Positions 34,715-44,075 of a DNA stretch of 57,334 nt are shown here, one piece after another; position 1 is the stretch's first letter, and each line of letters starts with the position of its first letter. Location: positions 1-57,334 of the forward strand of contig DAIDGW010000265.1 of NCBI GenBank assembly GCA_027452245.1. The letters are read 5' to 3'. The stretch comes from Acidobacteriaceae bacterium. Lineage in GTDB: Bacteria > Acidobacteriota > Terriglobia > Terriglobales > Acidobacteriaceae. The notes beneath the pieces are model-generated. The model was not told the DNA's origin. It saw only the letters and a list, made by a program, of their open reading frames with translations, and did no database searches. The translations under genes were made by a program, and so were the position numbers.

Positions 34715-35752
34715 GTGGCCACTATTTTCTATGAACGCGACGCCAATCCCAATGCCCTGAAAGGCAAGACCATCGCGATCCTGGGGTATGGAAGCCAGGG
34801 ACATGCGCAGGCACAGAATCTGCGCGACAGCGGATACAAGGTAATCGTAGGACTGGAACCCGAACGGCAAAGCGCGCAGCAGGCGCGGGCGGATGGCATG
34901 GTGGTGGTCGCTCCGGACGAAGCGGCCAAGCGCGCGGACTGGATTCACGTGCTCACGCCGGATGAGACGCAGGGGGCGGTTTACCAGCAGTACATCAAGC
35001 CGTATCTGCATCCGGGAAAAATTCTTGGGGTATCGCACGGGTTCAGCATTCATTTCAAGACGATCGTTCCGCCGAATGACGTGGATGTGGTGATGATTGC
35101 GCCGAAGAGCCCGGGACACCTGCTGCGGCGAGTTTACACAGAGGGACGGGGGGTGCCGTCGCTGATCGCGATCCAACAGGACACGAGCGGCAGGGCGCAT
35201 GAATATGCGCTGTGCTACGCGCATGGGATTGGATCGACGCGGGCAGGGGTGCTGCAGACCAATTTCAAAGAAGAGACGGAAAGCGATCTATTCGGAGAAC
35301 AGGCGGTGCTGTGCGGAGGGCTGACGTCGCTGATCAAGAAAGGATTCGAGACGCTGGTCGAGGCAGGATATGCGCCGGAGATTGCGTATTTCGAGTGCCT
35401 GCACGAGATGAAACTGATTGTGGACCTGATCTACGAAGGCGGACTGGACCGCATGCGCTATTCCATCTCGAACACCGCGGAATATGGAGACCTGACGCGG
35501 GGCGAGAAAGTTGTGGGCGATGAGACGCGGACATCGATGAAGAAGATATTGGCCGACATCCAGAGTGGCAGGTTCGCGAGAGAGTGGATCGAGGAGAACA
35601 AGAACGGGGGAACGAATTTTGCGGTGTTGCGAGCGAAGGAGAAACAGCATCCGATCGAGATTGTCGGGGCCAAGCTGCGCGGGATGATGAGCTGGTTGCC
35701 GCGAGAAACGAAGAAGAGTACCGAAACCCAGAATCAAGTGGTGAATGCGTAA
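34715..35752 (+). CDS. ilvC: Ketol-acid reductoisomerase (NADP+)
   Basis: IlvC converts acetolactate or acetohydroxybutyrate to the dihydroxy acids in Val/Leu/Ile synthesis. The 345-residue class I enzyme has the Rossmann loop [25 protein letters not shown], the [20 protein letters not shown] region and [17 protein letters not shown] with metal-binding acids. I use the GTG at 34715 because GAGGAG lies 8 bases upstream and the protein then begins [12 protein letters not shown], as in homologues. It is the first gene after the strong promoter and leads the ilvC-ilvB-ilvN group. Codon use (GCG, GGA, CTG) is unlike the upstream genes. Confidence 0.96.
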   Translation: MATIFYERDANPNALKGKTIAILGYGSQGHAQAQNLRDSGYKVIVGLEPERQSAQQARADGMVVVAPDEAAKRADWIHVLTPDETQGAVYQQYIKPYLHPGKILGVSHGFSIHFKTIVPPNDVDVVMIAPKSPGHLLRRVYTEGRGVPSLIAIQQDTSGRAHEYALCYAHGIGSTRAGVLQTNFKEETESDLFGEQAVLCGGLTSLIKKGFETLVEAGYAPEIAYFECLHEMKLIVDLIYEGGLDRMRYSISNTAEYGDLTRGEKVVGDETRTSMKKILADIQSGRFAREWIEENKNGGTNFAVLRAKEKQHPIEIVGAKLRGMMSWLPRETKKSTETQNQVVNA

Positions 35753-35856
35753 AAGCAGGTTCCTCGACTGCGGTTGCGCGTCGCACGGCGAGGCAGAATT
35801 CACGCTCGGGAAGACAGGCGTGGAAGGTTCATGCGCGGGATGACAAAGGTTTGAGG

Positions 35857-37551
35857 ATGCTTAAGGGATCAGAAATCGTTTTACAGTGCGTGCGGGCCGA
35901 AGGGGTGAACCTGGTGTTTGGGTATCCCGGGGGCGCGATCATGCCGCTCTATGACGCGCTGGATGGAAGCGGGGTGCGTCACATCCTGACGCGGCACGAG
36001 CAGGGCGCGGTGTTCGCGGCGGAAGGATATGCACGCGCAACGGGCAAGGTAGGCGTGGCGATTGCGACCAGCGGTCCGGGAGCGACGAACCTGGTCACAG
36101 GGATTGCGGACGCCAAGATGGATTCGGTGCCACTGGTATGCCTTACGGGACAGGTGCGGAGTCCGCTGATCGGGACGGACGCGTTTCAAGAGACGGACGT
36201 TTTCGGTGTGACGCTCTCGCTGACGAAGTGGAGCCGACTGGTGAAATCGATCGACGAGATTCCGGAAGTGATTGCGGAAGGATTTTATTGGGCTCGGAGT
36301 GGGCGGCCGGGGCCGGTGGTGATCGACATTCCTACGGACATGTTGAAAGCGAAGAAGGAATTCTTAGGTCCGGCAAAATTCACGCCCCATGCGCGAGCCG
36401 CGGATGCGAAAGCGGAGAGCGGTTTTGCGGACACGGTTCTTGCGTTGTTACGCCAGGCAAAGCGCCCGGTGGCACTGGTGGGCGCGGGAGTGAAGTTGGC
36501 GGATGCGGTCAAAGACTTGAGGCGATTGCTGGATGAACTGAATGTACCAACGTTCGCGACGGTTCATGGGCTAGGAGCGATCGAACCAACGGCTTCGTAT
36601 TACCTGGGCATGGTGGGGATGCATGGAATGCGGGCTGCGAACATGGCGCTGCATGAGACGGATCTGCTGCTGGTGTTTGGAGCACGGCTGGATGACCGAG
36701 TGACGGGGGATCCGACGCGATTTGCACCGGAGGCGAAGATCGTGCACTTCGAGATCGATCCGGCACAACTGGATCGTGTGCGTCCTTGCGAAGGACCTGT
36801 GGTTGGCAATTTGGCAGAGACGATCCCTGCCTTTCATTCGGCGCTGCGACGAGGTTCACTTCCCGACTGGAAGGAATGGCGGGGAGTGGCGTGCGGACCG
36901 GAGCGAGCGGAGTTGGATCCGCGAGGATTGGCGCAGCCGACAATCCGATTTCTCGATGAACTTTTCAGCCGCTTGCCGGAGGATACGGTTGTCCTGGCAG
37001 ATGTGGGACAGCACCAGATGTGGGCGGCGCAACGGTACCGGTATGGATCACCGCGTGGATTTATCACGTCGGGCGGCTTGGGCGCGATGGGCTTCGCTTT
37101 GCCCGCAGCGGTGGGCGTGCAACTGGCAAAACCAGACAGTTGCGTGCTGTGCGTTTCGGGAGATGGCGGGTTCCAGATGAACATCCAAGAACTGGCGACG
37201 GTGTATCGGCTTGGGCTGCCGGTGAAGATGGTCATTGTGGACAACAAATACCTGGGCATGGTGCGCCAGTGGCAACAGCTGTTTTACGAGCGGAATTATG
37301 CGGAAACGGATCTGAGTGACAATCCGGATTTCGTGGAGATTGCAAAGGCGTACAAGATTCGCGCGAGGCGACTGAATGAAGACGCTATGCGCGAGTTCCC
37401 GGTCGCGAAAGAGACGGGCGACTTGATCGATGCGTTCCTGCATTCGGCGGAGCCGGAGTTGCTGGTATTCGATTGCCACCCCGAGGCGAATGTGTATCCG
37501 ATGGTGCCGGCGGGTGCGGCGTTATCGGAGATGCTGTACCAGGAAGAATAA
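35857..37551 (+). CDS. ilvB: Acetolactate synthase large subunit
   Basis: IlvB is the thiamine diphosphate enzyme that condenses pyruvate to acetolactate. The protein (564 residues from the ATG at 35857) has GVNLVFGYPGGAIMPLYDAL, TRHEQGAVFAAEGYARATGK with the catalytic Glu, TSGPGATNLVTGIADAK, and the TPP-binding GDGGFQMNIQEL followed by NKYLGMVRQWQQ. The frame stays open 91 codons further upstream, into ilvC, but the ATG at 35857 gives the standard N-terminus. It lies about 100 bases after ilvC and 38 bases before the regulatory subunit. Confidence 0.96.
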   Translation: MLKGSEIVLQCVRAEGVNLVFGYPGGAIMPLYDALDGSGVRHILTRHEQGAVFAAEGYARATGKVGVAIATSGPGATNLVTGIADAKMDSVPLVCLTGQVRSPLIGTDAFQETDVFGVTLSLTKWSRLVKSIDEIPEVIAEGFYWARSGRPGPVVIDIPTDMLKAKKEFLGPAKFTPHARAADAKAESGFADTVLALLRQAKRPVALVGAGVKLADAVKDLRRLLDELNVPTFATVHGLGAIEPTASYYLGMVGMHGMRAANMALHETDLLLVFGARLDDRVTGDPTRFAPEAKIVHFEIDPAQLDRVRPCEGPVVGNLAETIPAFHSALRRGSLPDWKEWRGVACGPERAELDPRGLAQPTIRFLDELFSRLPEDTVVLADVGQHQMWAAQRYRYGSPRGFITSGGLGAMGFALPAAVGVQLAKPDSCVLCVSGDGGFQMNIQELATVYRLGLPVKMVIVDNKYLGMVRQWQQLFYERNYAETDLSDNPDFVEIAKAYKIRARRLNEDAMREFPVAKETGDLIDAFLHSAEPELLVFDCHPEANVYPMVPAGAALSEMLYQEE

Positions 37552-37589
37552 ACAAGAACTGGTTAATTGAAGCGGAATGGAATCCAACT

Positions 37590-37910
37590 ATGCAAGCCTT
37601 TCACGTTCGATATCGCAATACGCAGGGAACACTGATGCGCATTCTGAATGCGGCATCGCGGCGCGGGCTGGATTTGACATCGGTGCAGGCTGAGCCGGAC
37701 GAACGCGACTATCAAGTTGCGCTGCTGCTCGATGTAAATCAAAAGCAAGTCGGGCAACTGTTCCGCGAGTGGTACTCGATTGCCGACGTGATGGATGTGC
37801 GACTGAGCGCGGGTCTGCACGGATTGGAACTGGACGCGAACTGGGTGGGGCCACATCCACCCAGAACCGCGGGAGCGAACGGCTCTTCGGCGCGCGCAGC
37901 ACTGGCGTGA
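37590..37910 (+). CDS. ilvN: Acetolactate synthase small (regulatory) subunit, ACT domain
   Basis: The 106-residue protein is a single ACT domain (MQAFHVRYRNTQGTLMRILN, RRGLDLTSVQAEPDERDYQ), which binds branched-chain amino acids and tunes acetolactate synthase. It lacks the second domain of full-length IlvH and is closest in size to the short IlvN/IlvM type. An ilvM label would also be defensible. It directly follows ilvB. The tail (about 85-106) is Pro/Gly/Ala-rich and not conserved. Confidence 0.82.
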   Translation: MQAFHVRYRNTQGTLMRILNAASRRGLDLTSVQAEPDERDYQVALLLDVNQKQVGQLFREWYSIADVMDVRLSAGLHGLELDANWVGPHPPRTAGANGSSARAALA

Positions 37911-37931
37911 CGTAAAGAGTTCTCGAGTCGG

Positions 37932-38028
37932 CATGATGCTCACGCCTGGGCGACATCATGCAGCTTGGGGGACGGGTGGTTGAGGTGCACCTCCTGGGCA
38001 TCGACGAAACTACTGTCCCCCGTTTTTC
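37932..38028 (+). terminator. Structured element between ilvN and ilvD ending in a T tract
   Basis: Two nested structures follow ilvN. The first is an 8-bp stem GCATGATG (37932-37939)/CATCATGC (37955-37962). The second is a stem GGGGGAC (37968-37974)/GTCCCCC (38016-38022), which is followed by GTTTTT and encloses the 12-bp palindrome GAGGTGCACCTC (37983-37994). The second has the form of an intrinsic terminator with a branched loop, separating ilvCBN from ilvD. Confidence 0.55.
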
Positions 38029-38099
38029 ATGATCGCTTGTGTGATAGCTGCGACAGGTATTTCAGGCGGAGCAATTCCCTTCTGTTGTAATCTTTCGCC

Positions 38100-39773
38100 A
38101 TGGATCTAAAACATCGCAGTCGAGGCATCACGGATGGGCGCGATCGGGCAGGCGCACGCGCTATGTTTAAGGCAATCGGCTTCACAGACACAGATTTGGC
38201 GAAGCCGATTATCGGCGTCGCGAATACGTGGATTGAAACGATGCCGTGCAATTTTCATTTGCGCCGATTGTCTGCAAAGGTAAAAGAGGGGATTCGCGCG
38301 GCGGGTGGAACTCCGATGGAGTTCAACACGATCGCGATTTCTGACGGCGAAACAATGGGGACGGAAGGAATGCGGGCATCACTGGTGAGCCGCGAACTGA
38401 TTGCCGATTCCATTGAATTGGTTTGCCGGGGGCAGATGTTCGATGCGGTGGTGTGCGTGGTGGGATGCGACAAGACGATTCCCGCGGCGGCGATGGCACT
38501 GGCGCGGACGAACCTGCCGGGACTGGTTCTGTATGGCGGGACGATCACGGCAGGAAATTTCCGCGGGAAAGATGTGACAATCCAGGACGTATTCGAAGCG
38601 GTGGGGGCAAACGCCGCGGGCAAGATCAGCGATCAGGATCTGCATGACCTGGAAAATGTTGCCTGCCCGGGAGCGGGAGCGTGCGGCGGACAGTACACGG
38701 CGAACACGATGTCGACTGTAATGGAGATGATTGGGATCTCTCCCATGGGATTTAACAGCGTTCCGGCGATGGATTTGCAAAAAGACGAAATCGCCGCGGA
38801 GTGCGGACGCGTGGTGATGAATTGTCTAAAAGACGGGATTCGTCCGCGAGATGTAATGACACGTCCAGCATTTGAAAATGCGATTGCGGGAGTGGCGGCT
38901 TCTGGAGGATCGACGAACGCAGTGCTGCACCTGCTGGCGATCGCGCGAGAAGCCGGGGTGGATTTGGAAATTGATGACTTCCAAACGGTGAGTGAGCGGA
39001 CTCCGCTGCTGGCCGATCTGAAGCCTTCGGGAAGATTCGTGGCGGCGGATATGCATCGCGCGGGAGGAATCCGGTTGCTGACACGGCGATTATTGGATGG
39101 AAAGATGCTGGATGGAAATGCGCTGACGGTGACCGGACGACAAATTGGAGAGGAAGCGACTGAGGCGAAGGAAACTCCGGACCAGGACGTAATTGCGCCG
39201 TTGAACAAACCGCTGAAGAAAACCGGGGGCCTGGTGATCCTGAAGGGGAATCTGGCACCCGAAGGGTGTGTGGCCAAAATCAGCGGGCATGAGCGACTGG
39301 AGCATAGAGGTCCAGCGCGGGTCTTCGACTGCGAAGAGGACGCCATGGCAGCAGTGACCGGCAAGAAAATCAAGGGGGGCGACGTGGTTGTGATTCGCAA
39401 TGAAGGGCCGAAGGGCGGTCCCGGGATGCGCGAGATGTTAAGCGTAACGGGAGCAATCGTCGGTGAGGGATTAGGACAATCAGTGGCGTTGCTTACCGAC
39501 GGACGATTCAGCGGAGCGACGCATGGATTGATGGCGGGGCACGTTTCGCCGGAAGCGGCGCTGGGAGGCCCGATTGCGGCAGTCCGGGATGGAGACATGA
39601 TCCGCTTCGACGTGAAGCAGCGGTTGCTGGAAGTGGAGGTGAGCTCCGATGCGTTGCGAGAGAGAATGAAGAACTGGAAAGCTCCTCAGCCGCGATATGC
39701 GACGGGCGTATTCGCGAAGTATGGAGCGCTGGTGGCATCGGCGTCACAAGGCGCGATCACGCGACCGCGGTAA
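38100..39773 (+). CDS. ilvD: Dihydroxy-acid dehydratase
   Basis: IlvD dehydrates the dihydroxy acids made by IlvC into branched-chain 2-keto acids using an iron-sulfur cluster. The 557-residue protein has [54 protein letters not shown] (cluster cysteines) and [21 protein letters not shown] near the C-terminus. Length and motifs are normal. It follows ilvN by about 190 bases with a hairpin between, so it may be transcribed both by read-through and from its own promoter. With ilvC, ilvB and ilvN it completes the common Val/Ile pathway except for the transaminase. Confidence 0.96.
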   Translation: MDLKHRSRGITDGRDRAGARAMFKAIGFTDTDLAKPIIGVANTWIETMPCNFHLRRLSAKVKEGIRAAGGTPMEFNTIAISDGETMGTEGMRASLVSRELIADSIELVCRGQMFDAVVCVVGCDKTIPAAAMALARTNLPGLVLYGGTITAGNFRGKDVTIQDVFEAVGANAAGKISDQDLHDLENVACPGAGACGGQYTANTMSTVMEMIGISPMGFNSVPAMDLQKDEIAAECGRVVMNCLKDGIRPRDVMTRPAFENAIAGVAASGGSTNAVLHLLAIAREAGVDLEIDDFQTVSERTPLLADLKPSGRFVAADMHRAGGIRLLTRRLLDGKMLDGNALTVTGRQIGEEATEAKETPDQDVIAPLNKPLKKTGGLVILKGNLAPEGCVAKISGHERLEHRGPARVFDCEEDAMAAVTGKKIKGGDVVVIRNEGPKGGPGMREMLSVTGAIVGEGLGQSVALLTDGRFSGATHGLMAGHVSPEAALGGPIAAVRDGDMIRFDVKQRLLEVEVSSDALRERMKNWKAPQPRYATGVFAKYGALVASASQGAITRPR

Positions 39774-39790
39774 GCCCGGGTTGGAACGAA

Positions 39791-40585
39791 TCAGTTGTGG
39801 CGTGAAGGCGAGGATTGCGGCTGGTTGTCCACGAGTCGGGACTCGGAGTTGGTGGATTCTCCCGAGAGTACTTTGACCGCTTCGCGATAGCCGTGCAGGG
39901 TTCCCACGTCAACGTAAGTTTTTCCGCGCTTGATAGCAACGGCGCGCCCGCCCTGGGCAAGATAAGAGTTGACCAAGGTTCCCATGTATTGATCGGACTT
40001 GCCGCGCTCGATCCAGAGATCGTGCAAGGTTCTCAGAATGGCTCCATTCATTTTGAACGCTCCCCAGACCCAATGTGAACCGGGATGAGGTTGTTTGACC
40101 TGAATTTCTCGAACTGCATTCGTATCGTCGGTAAGCACGGCGTCGAAGAGCTCGGGTTGCAGGACGGGAAACAACAGGAACGATAATTGACCGGGGGGTA
40201 AGCACTCGAATCCATCTTCGGGAAACCAGACGGTATCGGGGAGACCGACAAGCACGTCGTCATCGTCTGCGATGAATGGCAACGCGGTAAAAAGCGCGTC
40301 ACATAGGCCGCTGGGGGGGGACTGCACCGCATAGCAGATGGAAGCTTTGCCGATTTGGCCACCGAAATACTGCATGATGTCGGACTTCGCCGAAGAAATT
40401 ACAAAGCACAGATGAGTTACCCCCGCGAGTAACATGCGGTCGACAAGATATTCGCACACTGCCCGCGGCCGCTCCTGATCGCCATCGTGACGAGTGCCGA
40501 CCGGAAGAAGTTCCTTGGAGAAGGCGAGCGGCTGGATTCGGGCCCCGAGGCCGGCTGCCGGAATAATTCCCCAGAGATGATTCAT
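39791..40585 (-). CDS. Sugar-phosphate nucleotidyltransferase
   Basis: The protein (264 residues) is a RfbA/GalU-type NTP transferase that activates a sugar 1-phosphate as NDP-sugar. It has the nucleotide-binding signature IIPAAGLGARIQPLAFSKELLPVG and VLVGLPDTVWFPEDGF, the latter with the metal-binding LPDT where many homologues have GDN or LGD. GKTYVDVGTLHGYREAV follows near the C-terminus. The exact sugar and nucleotide cannot be told. The ATG at 40585 is preferred over the one four codons earlier. It lies 42 bases after the dehydrogenase gene, and the two likely form one transcript. Confidence 0.85.
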   Translation of the reverse strand: MNHLWGIIPAAGLGARIQPLAFSKELLPVGTRHDGDQERPRAVCEYLVDRMLLAGVTHLCFVISSAKSDIMQYFGGQIGKASICYAVQSPPSGLCDALFTALPFIADDDDVLVGLPDTVWFPEDGFECLPPGQLSFLLFPVLQPELFDAVLTDDTNAVREIQVKQPHPGSHWVWGAFKMNGAILRTLHDLWIERGKSDQYMGTLVNSYLAQGGRAVAIKRGKTYVDVGTLHGYREAVKVLSGESTNSESRLVDNQPQSSPSRHN

Positions 40586-40627
40586 AGCTTCTCTCATGCG
40601 CCCGCGGTAATTTTGTGAGTTAGCAAG

Positions 40628-42055
40628 TTAGCGTCCGATCGAGTAATACTCAAAACCGGCATTCTCCATCGATGTGGGTTCAAATATATTTCTTCCGTCA
40701 ACGACGACAGGCACTTCCATGAAATTGCGAATGCGATCGAGATCGAGTGACTTGTACTCAGGCCAATCGGTCAGCAGCAAGAGAGCATGAGCGCGCCTGG
40801 CTGCCTGATAGGGATCGTCGCAGTAAACAAATTCGTGCTCGCGTTCCGGAAAGTTTGTACGTAAGTTTGGAATGGCCTTTGGATCGTGGAGCTGCAAGAT
40901 CGCGCCTTGTTCGAGGAGCGCATGAACGATGCGCATGCTGGGCGACTCGCGAGTATCGTCGGTGCCAGGCTTAAACGCAAGGCCGAGCACGCCGATGGTT
41001 TTTCCCTGAACCACCCAAAGAGCGCGGCGAACCTTTTTCAGAAAGGATTCAGCCCGCAGCTCGTTAATGTTGATGACTTCACGCAAGAGAGGGAATTCCA
41101 GCCCATAGTCTTCGGCAAGGTGAATGAATGCGCGCAGATCCTTAGGAAAACAGTAACCGCCAAATCCGATGCCGGCCTTGAGAAAACCGGGGCCAATGCG
41201 GGGATCCATACCGATGCCGTCGGCGACCTTGTCGACATCGGCGCCGACAGCCTCGCAGAGATCTGCAACCATGTTGATAAAAGAGATTTTCATCGACAGA
41301 AACGAGTTCGCGGCATGTTTGATGAGCTCGGCCGTGCTGGTTTCCGTGACGAGAATAGGAGCGTTCGTAGTTTTGTAAATTTCCTGAAGGATGTCGCGAG
41401 CGACGTCTGACTCAATTCCGCAGACAATCCGGTCAGGGTGAAGGAGATCGTGGAGCGCGGCGCCTTCGCGGAGAAATTCGGGGCTGGACGCAACGTCGAA
41501 TTCAGGCTCCACGAACTCGATGGCGCCATTATCGTGAGCGTGAGAATAGCGCTGAATTGTGCGACGGACCCACTGGGCGGTGATCGCGGGAACGGTGCTT
41601 TTGCCAACGACGAGTTTGTAGTCGTTCAAATTGCTGGCAATGGAACGGGCGACGGATTCGACTTGCGAGAGGTTGGCCTCACCATTTTCGCGTTGCGGGG
41701 TTCCGACGCAAATAAACAGCACTGTGGCTTGGCGAATGGCGGCACCGAGATCGTCTACCACGTGAAACTTTAGGCCGAGGTGCTTGGTCAGCAGTTCCTG
41801 AAGGCCGCGCTCATAAAAGGGGACATCTCCCCTTCTTAGGATCTCTAGAATTTCGGGGGAACTGTCGGCGCCGAGAACCTGCCAACCCATTTCGCAAAAA
41901 TTCAGCGCGGTTGGAAGCCCGACATGGCCGAGACCGAGAATGGCGATGTTGGCAGTGCGATTGCGAACTCTTTCCAGGGCTGAACCCGCCCTGGGATTTG
42001 TCCGGAGATGTCCTGCATGGAAGGCGAGGGTAGAATTTCGAACAGCAGTGGCCAT
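40628..42055 (-). CDS. Nucleotide-sugar dehydrogenase (UDP-glucose/UDP-ManNAc type)
   Basis: The protein (475 residues from the ATG at 42055) oxidises the C6 alcohol of an NDP-sugar to a uronic acid in two NAD steps. It has the NAD site ILGLGHVGLPTALNFCEMGW, the STVP region KSTVPAITAQWV, AELIKHAANSFLSMKISFIN and the catalytic Cys in GIGFGGYCFPKDLRAF. The C-terminal domain contains GVLGLAFKPGTDDTRESPS. The motifs are intact. The substrate could be UDP-glucose or UDP-N-acetyl sugars. The upstream 210 bases hold several inverted repeats and divide it from the divergent methyltransferase gene. Confidence 0.92.
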   Translation of the reverse strand: MATAVRNSTLAFHAGHLRTNPRAGSALERVRNRTANIAILGLGHVGLPTALNFCEMGWQVLGADSSPEILEILRRGDVPFYERGLQELLTKHLGLKFHVVDDLGAAIRQATVLFICVGTPQRENGEANLSQVESVARSIASNLNDYKLVVGKSTVPAITAQWVRRTIQRYSHAHDNGAIEFVEPEFDVASSPEFLREGAALHDLLHPDRIVCGIESDVARDILQEIYKTTNAPILVTETSTAELIKHAANSFLSMKISFINMVADLCEAVGADVDKVADGIGMDPRIGPGFLKAGIGFGGYCFPKDLRAFIHLAEDYGLEFPLLREVININELRAESFLKKVRRALWVVQGKTIGVLGLAFKPGTDDTRESPSMRIVHALLEQGAILQLHDPKAIPNLRTNFPEREHEFVYCDDPYQAARRAHALLLLTDWPEYKSLDLDRIRNFMEVPVVVDGRNIFEPTSMENAGFEYYSIGR

Positions 42056-42166
42056 CTGATCTTTCCGCTTACAACAGCAGAGTAGTGTTAGACGAACAAG
42101 CAACCTATAAAGTCGATCCCTAAAAACGGAAGGTTTGTTGCTGTACTTAGGTTGCAACGTGAGGCG

Positions 42167-42218
42167 AATGCCTAATTACTAAGGCATTAACACATTAACG
42201 CCGCCTAACGTTAGACGG
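42167..42218. promoter_or_regulatory. Inverted repeats in the divergent region before the carbohydrate genes
   Basis: AATGCCT (42167-42173) and AGGCATT (42182-42188) form an exact inverted repeat with an 8-base loop. An imperfect 18-bp palindrome, CCGCCTAACGTTAGACGG (42201-42218, 16 of 18 symmetric), follows. Between them ATTAAC is repeated twice. GTTAGACG occurs both inside the palindrome and at 42087-42094. The region separates divergent genes and is a candidate operator region. Confidence 0.45.
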
Positions 42219-42265
42219 AAACCACAACTCTGCCCAGATAAACCGCATCTTGATTAACACGACAC

Positions 42266-43066
42266 ATGGCTTCCATTTCGAACCCAGCAAAGACGTCTGG
42301 TTCTCCCGCTGCGCTGCCTTCTGACGAACTGGCGAGGCGGATTGCCGAGTTAGGAGAATGGTTTCATAACCTGGATCTGCACGGGGTACAGACGGCGCCA
42401 AAGCACTTCCTCGGGGACTTTCCCAACATCAAATGGAAACACATTCAAGAGGCCATTCCCGAGGACCTGACCGGAGCGACGGTCCTGGATATCGGATGCA
42501 ATGGCGGATTCTATTCAATCCAGATGAAGCAACGCGGCGCGAAGCATGTGCTGGGAATCGATATTGACGATCGCTATCTAGAGCAGGCGCGGTTTGCGGC
42601 AGAGACACTGGGCGTCGAAATTGAGTTTCAGAAGCTATCGGTATATGGGATCGATGAGATCGCTGGAGAATTTGATTATGTCTTTTTCATGGGGGTGTTT
42701 TATCACCTCAGGTATCCGCTTTATGCCCTCGATCGCGTCATCAAGAAAATAAGAGGAAAGCTCGTCTTTCAGACCATGATTCGCGGATCGGAAGATGTGG
42801 AGCAATGGCGGGAGAACTACTCGTTCTGGGAGACCAAGATGTTTTCCGATCCGAGCTTTCCGGCAATGTATTTCATTGAGAAAAGCTATTCCAACGATCG
42901 GACGAACTGGTGGATTCCAAACCGAGCGGCGGTGGAAGGCATGCTACGGAGTTCGGGCCTGGAAATCGTGGCACATCCGGAATCGGAGACGTGGGTCTGT
43001 TTGCCCGGACCTGTGAAGAGAGACGGGATATTCATAGTTGACCGAGAGCTGAACGGGACTTTCTAG
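42266..43066 (+). CDS. SAM-dependent methyltransferase, CmoB-like
   Basis: The 266-residue protein has a class I methyltransferase fold with VLDIGCNGGFYSIQMKQRGA (motif I), VLGIDIDDRYLEQARFAAE and FDYVFFMGVFYHLRYPLYAL (motif IV region). The layout is close to tRNA (carboxymethyl)uridine methyltransferase CmoB. From memory it matches an uncharacterised family (TIGR04290-like) found in sugar clusters; I could not check this. The acceptor is probably a sugar or a small metabolite rather than tRNA, given the context. It precedes the glycosidase-like gene by 23 bases and faces the dehydrogenase. Confidence 0.8.
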   Translation: MASISNPAKTSGSPAALPSDELARRIAELGEWFHNLDLHGVQTAPKHFLGDFPNIKWKHIQEAIPEDLTGATVLDIGCNGGFYSIQMKQRGAKHVLGIDIDDRYLEQARFAAETLGVEIEFQKLSVYGIDEIAGEFDYVFFMGVFYHLRYPLYALDRVIKKIRGKLVFQTMIRGSEDVEQWRENYSFWETKMFSDPSFPAMYFIEKSYSNDRTNWWIPNRAAVEGMLRSSGLEIVAHPESETWVCLPGPVKRDGIFIVDRELNGTF

Positions 43067-43089
43067 CAGGACTCGGGAGTGAGGAGAAC

Positions 43090-44028
43090 ATGGTCGAAGC
43101 CATCATGTTGTGGAACGAGCCCAATAATTTGTCGCACTGGGACTTTCACATTGATAGAGATTGGACGATATTCGCGGAGATGGTGATCGCGGCGGCGAAG
43201 GCAGCGCGGTTTGCGAATCCGAGTCTTAAGATAGTGCTAGGAGGAATTTCGCCGATCGATCCATCGTTCGTTAGACTGATGGGGAGTTATGGAGTTCTGG
43301 ATGCGGTAGACGTGGTTGCGCTGCACGGATTCCCGCTCGATTGGAACCATTGGAATATTCATGACTGGCCGCACAAAGTGGATGAGGTCCGGGAGGTGAC
43401 GGATCGCGAGATCTGGGTCACGGAGGCAGGAGTTTCTTCGTTTGGGGCCGAAGAAGTGCAGGTTTTTGGCTTGCAGCGTACGGCAGAACTTCTGCTTCCA
43501 TTAGTTCAGCGCGTGCACTGGTATAGCTTGTTTGATTTACCGGCGTCATGGACCGCGACGACGCGGCACAAGGAATCGGAAGGCAGTGCATATTATCGTC
43601 ACTATTACATGGGGCTGGTACGGGAGGATGGAAGCGCGAAACTAGCTGCATGCGAGTTTCCGGACGGCATGGGAATCTGCCAATGGTTTCATTATGAAGA
43701 TCCTCGGCTGGCGAGCGGAGTGGAGTGGCTACGCAAACTGGGAACGAAGTACTTGCGAACTGGGATCAGTTGGGCAGACTCGTTTCGTCCTAATGCGCAG
43801 CATTGGTTTGATCGCCAGATGCAAGCGGTGGATGAGTTTGCGACAACGTTGACGCTGTGCTTTACGCCCGAACATTTGGGGCAGACTCCGCATTATACAA
43901 GCCCGCCAACGAAGGCAAGTGATTTTGCCGAGTTCACCGATTGGGCTGTACGAAGGTACGCAGCGAACGGGCAGCCCGCCGGGTGCAATGGGACCTTGCG
44001 GGTTCGGCGCGATGATAATGAACTCTGA
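43090..44028 (+). CDS. Glycoside-hydrolase-like protein with permuted barrel halves
   Basis: The protein (312 residues) begins directly with MVEAIMLWNEPNNLSHWDF, the strand and loop that carries the catalytic acid Glu in GH39/clan A-type glycosidases. IVLGGISPIDPSFV, VVALHGFPLDWNHW and REIWVTEAGVSSFG (the nucleophile-type Glu) follow. From about residue 200 the order restarts with GICQWFHYEDPRLASGVEWL, TKYLRTGISWADSFRP, LTLCFTPEHLG and FAEFTDWAVRRYA, which in normal members come before WNEPNN. A GTGAGGAG site 5 bases before the ATG supports this start, so it is not simply a truncation. It may act on, or just bind, the cluster glycan. Confidence 0.75.
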   Translation: MVEAIMLWNEPNNLSHWDFHIDRDWTIFAEMVIAAAKAARFANPSLKIVLGGISPIDPSFVRLMGSYGVLDAVDVVALHGFPLDWNHWNIHDWPHKVDEVREVTDREIWVTEAGVSSFGAEEVQVFGLQRTAELLLPLVQRVHWYSLFDLPASWTATTRHKESEGSAYYRHYYMGLVREDGSAKLAACEFPDGMGICQWFHYEDPRLASGVEWLRKLGTKYLRTGISWADSFRPNAQHWFDRQMQAVDEFATTLTLCFTPEHLGQTPHYTSPPTKASDFAEFTDWAVRRYAANGQPAGCNGTLRVRRDDNEL

Positions 44029-44075
44029 GGCCCATTATCACTCAGTTAATACTGCAGACTTTAATATTTGCTCTG

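Noticed and set aside
34580-34715. T-box or other riboswitch in the ilvC leader
   Set aside because: The leader is only about 100 bases and lacks T-box features such as the conserved AGGGTGG box. The palindromes fit a protein operator better.
38633-39598. 321-codon minus-strand frame antisense to ilvD
   Set aside because: ilvD is certain; this frame is Ser/Pro-rich without any motif.
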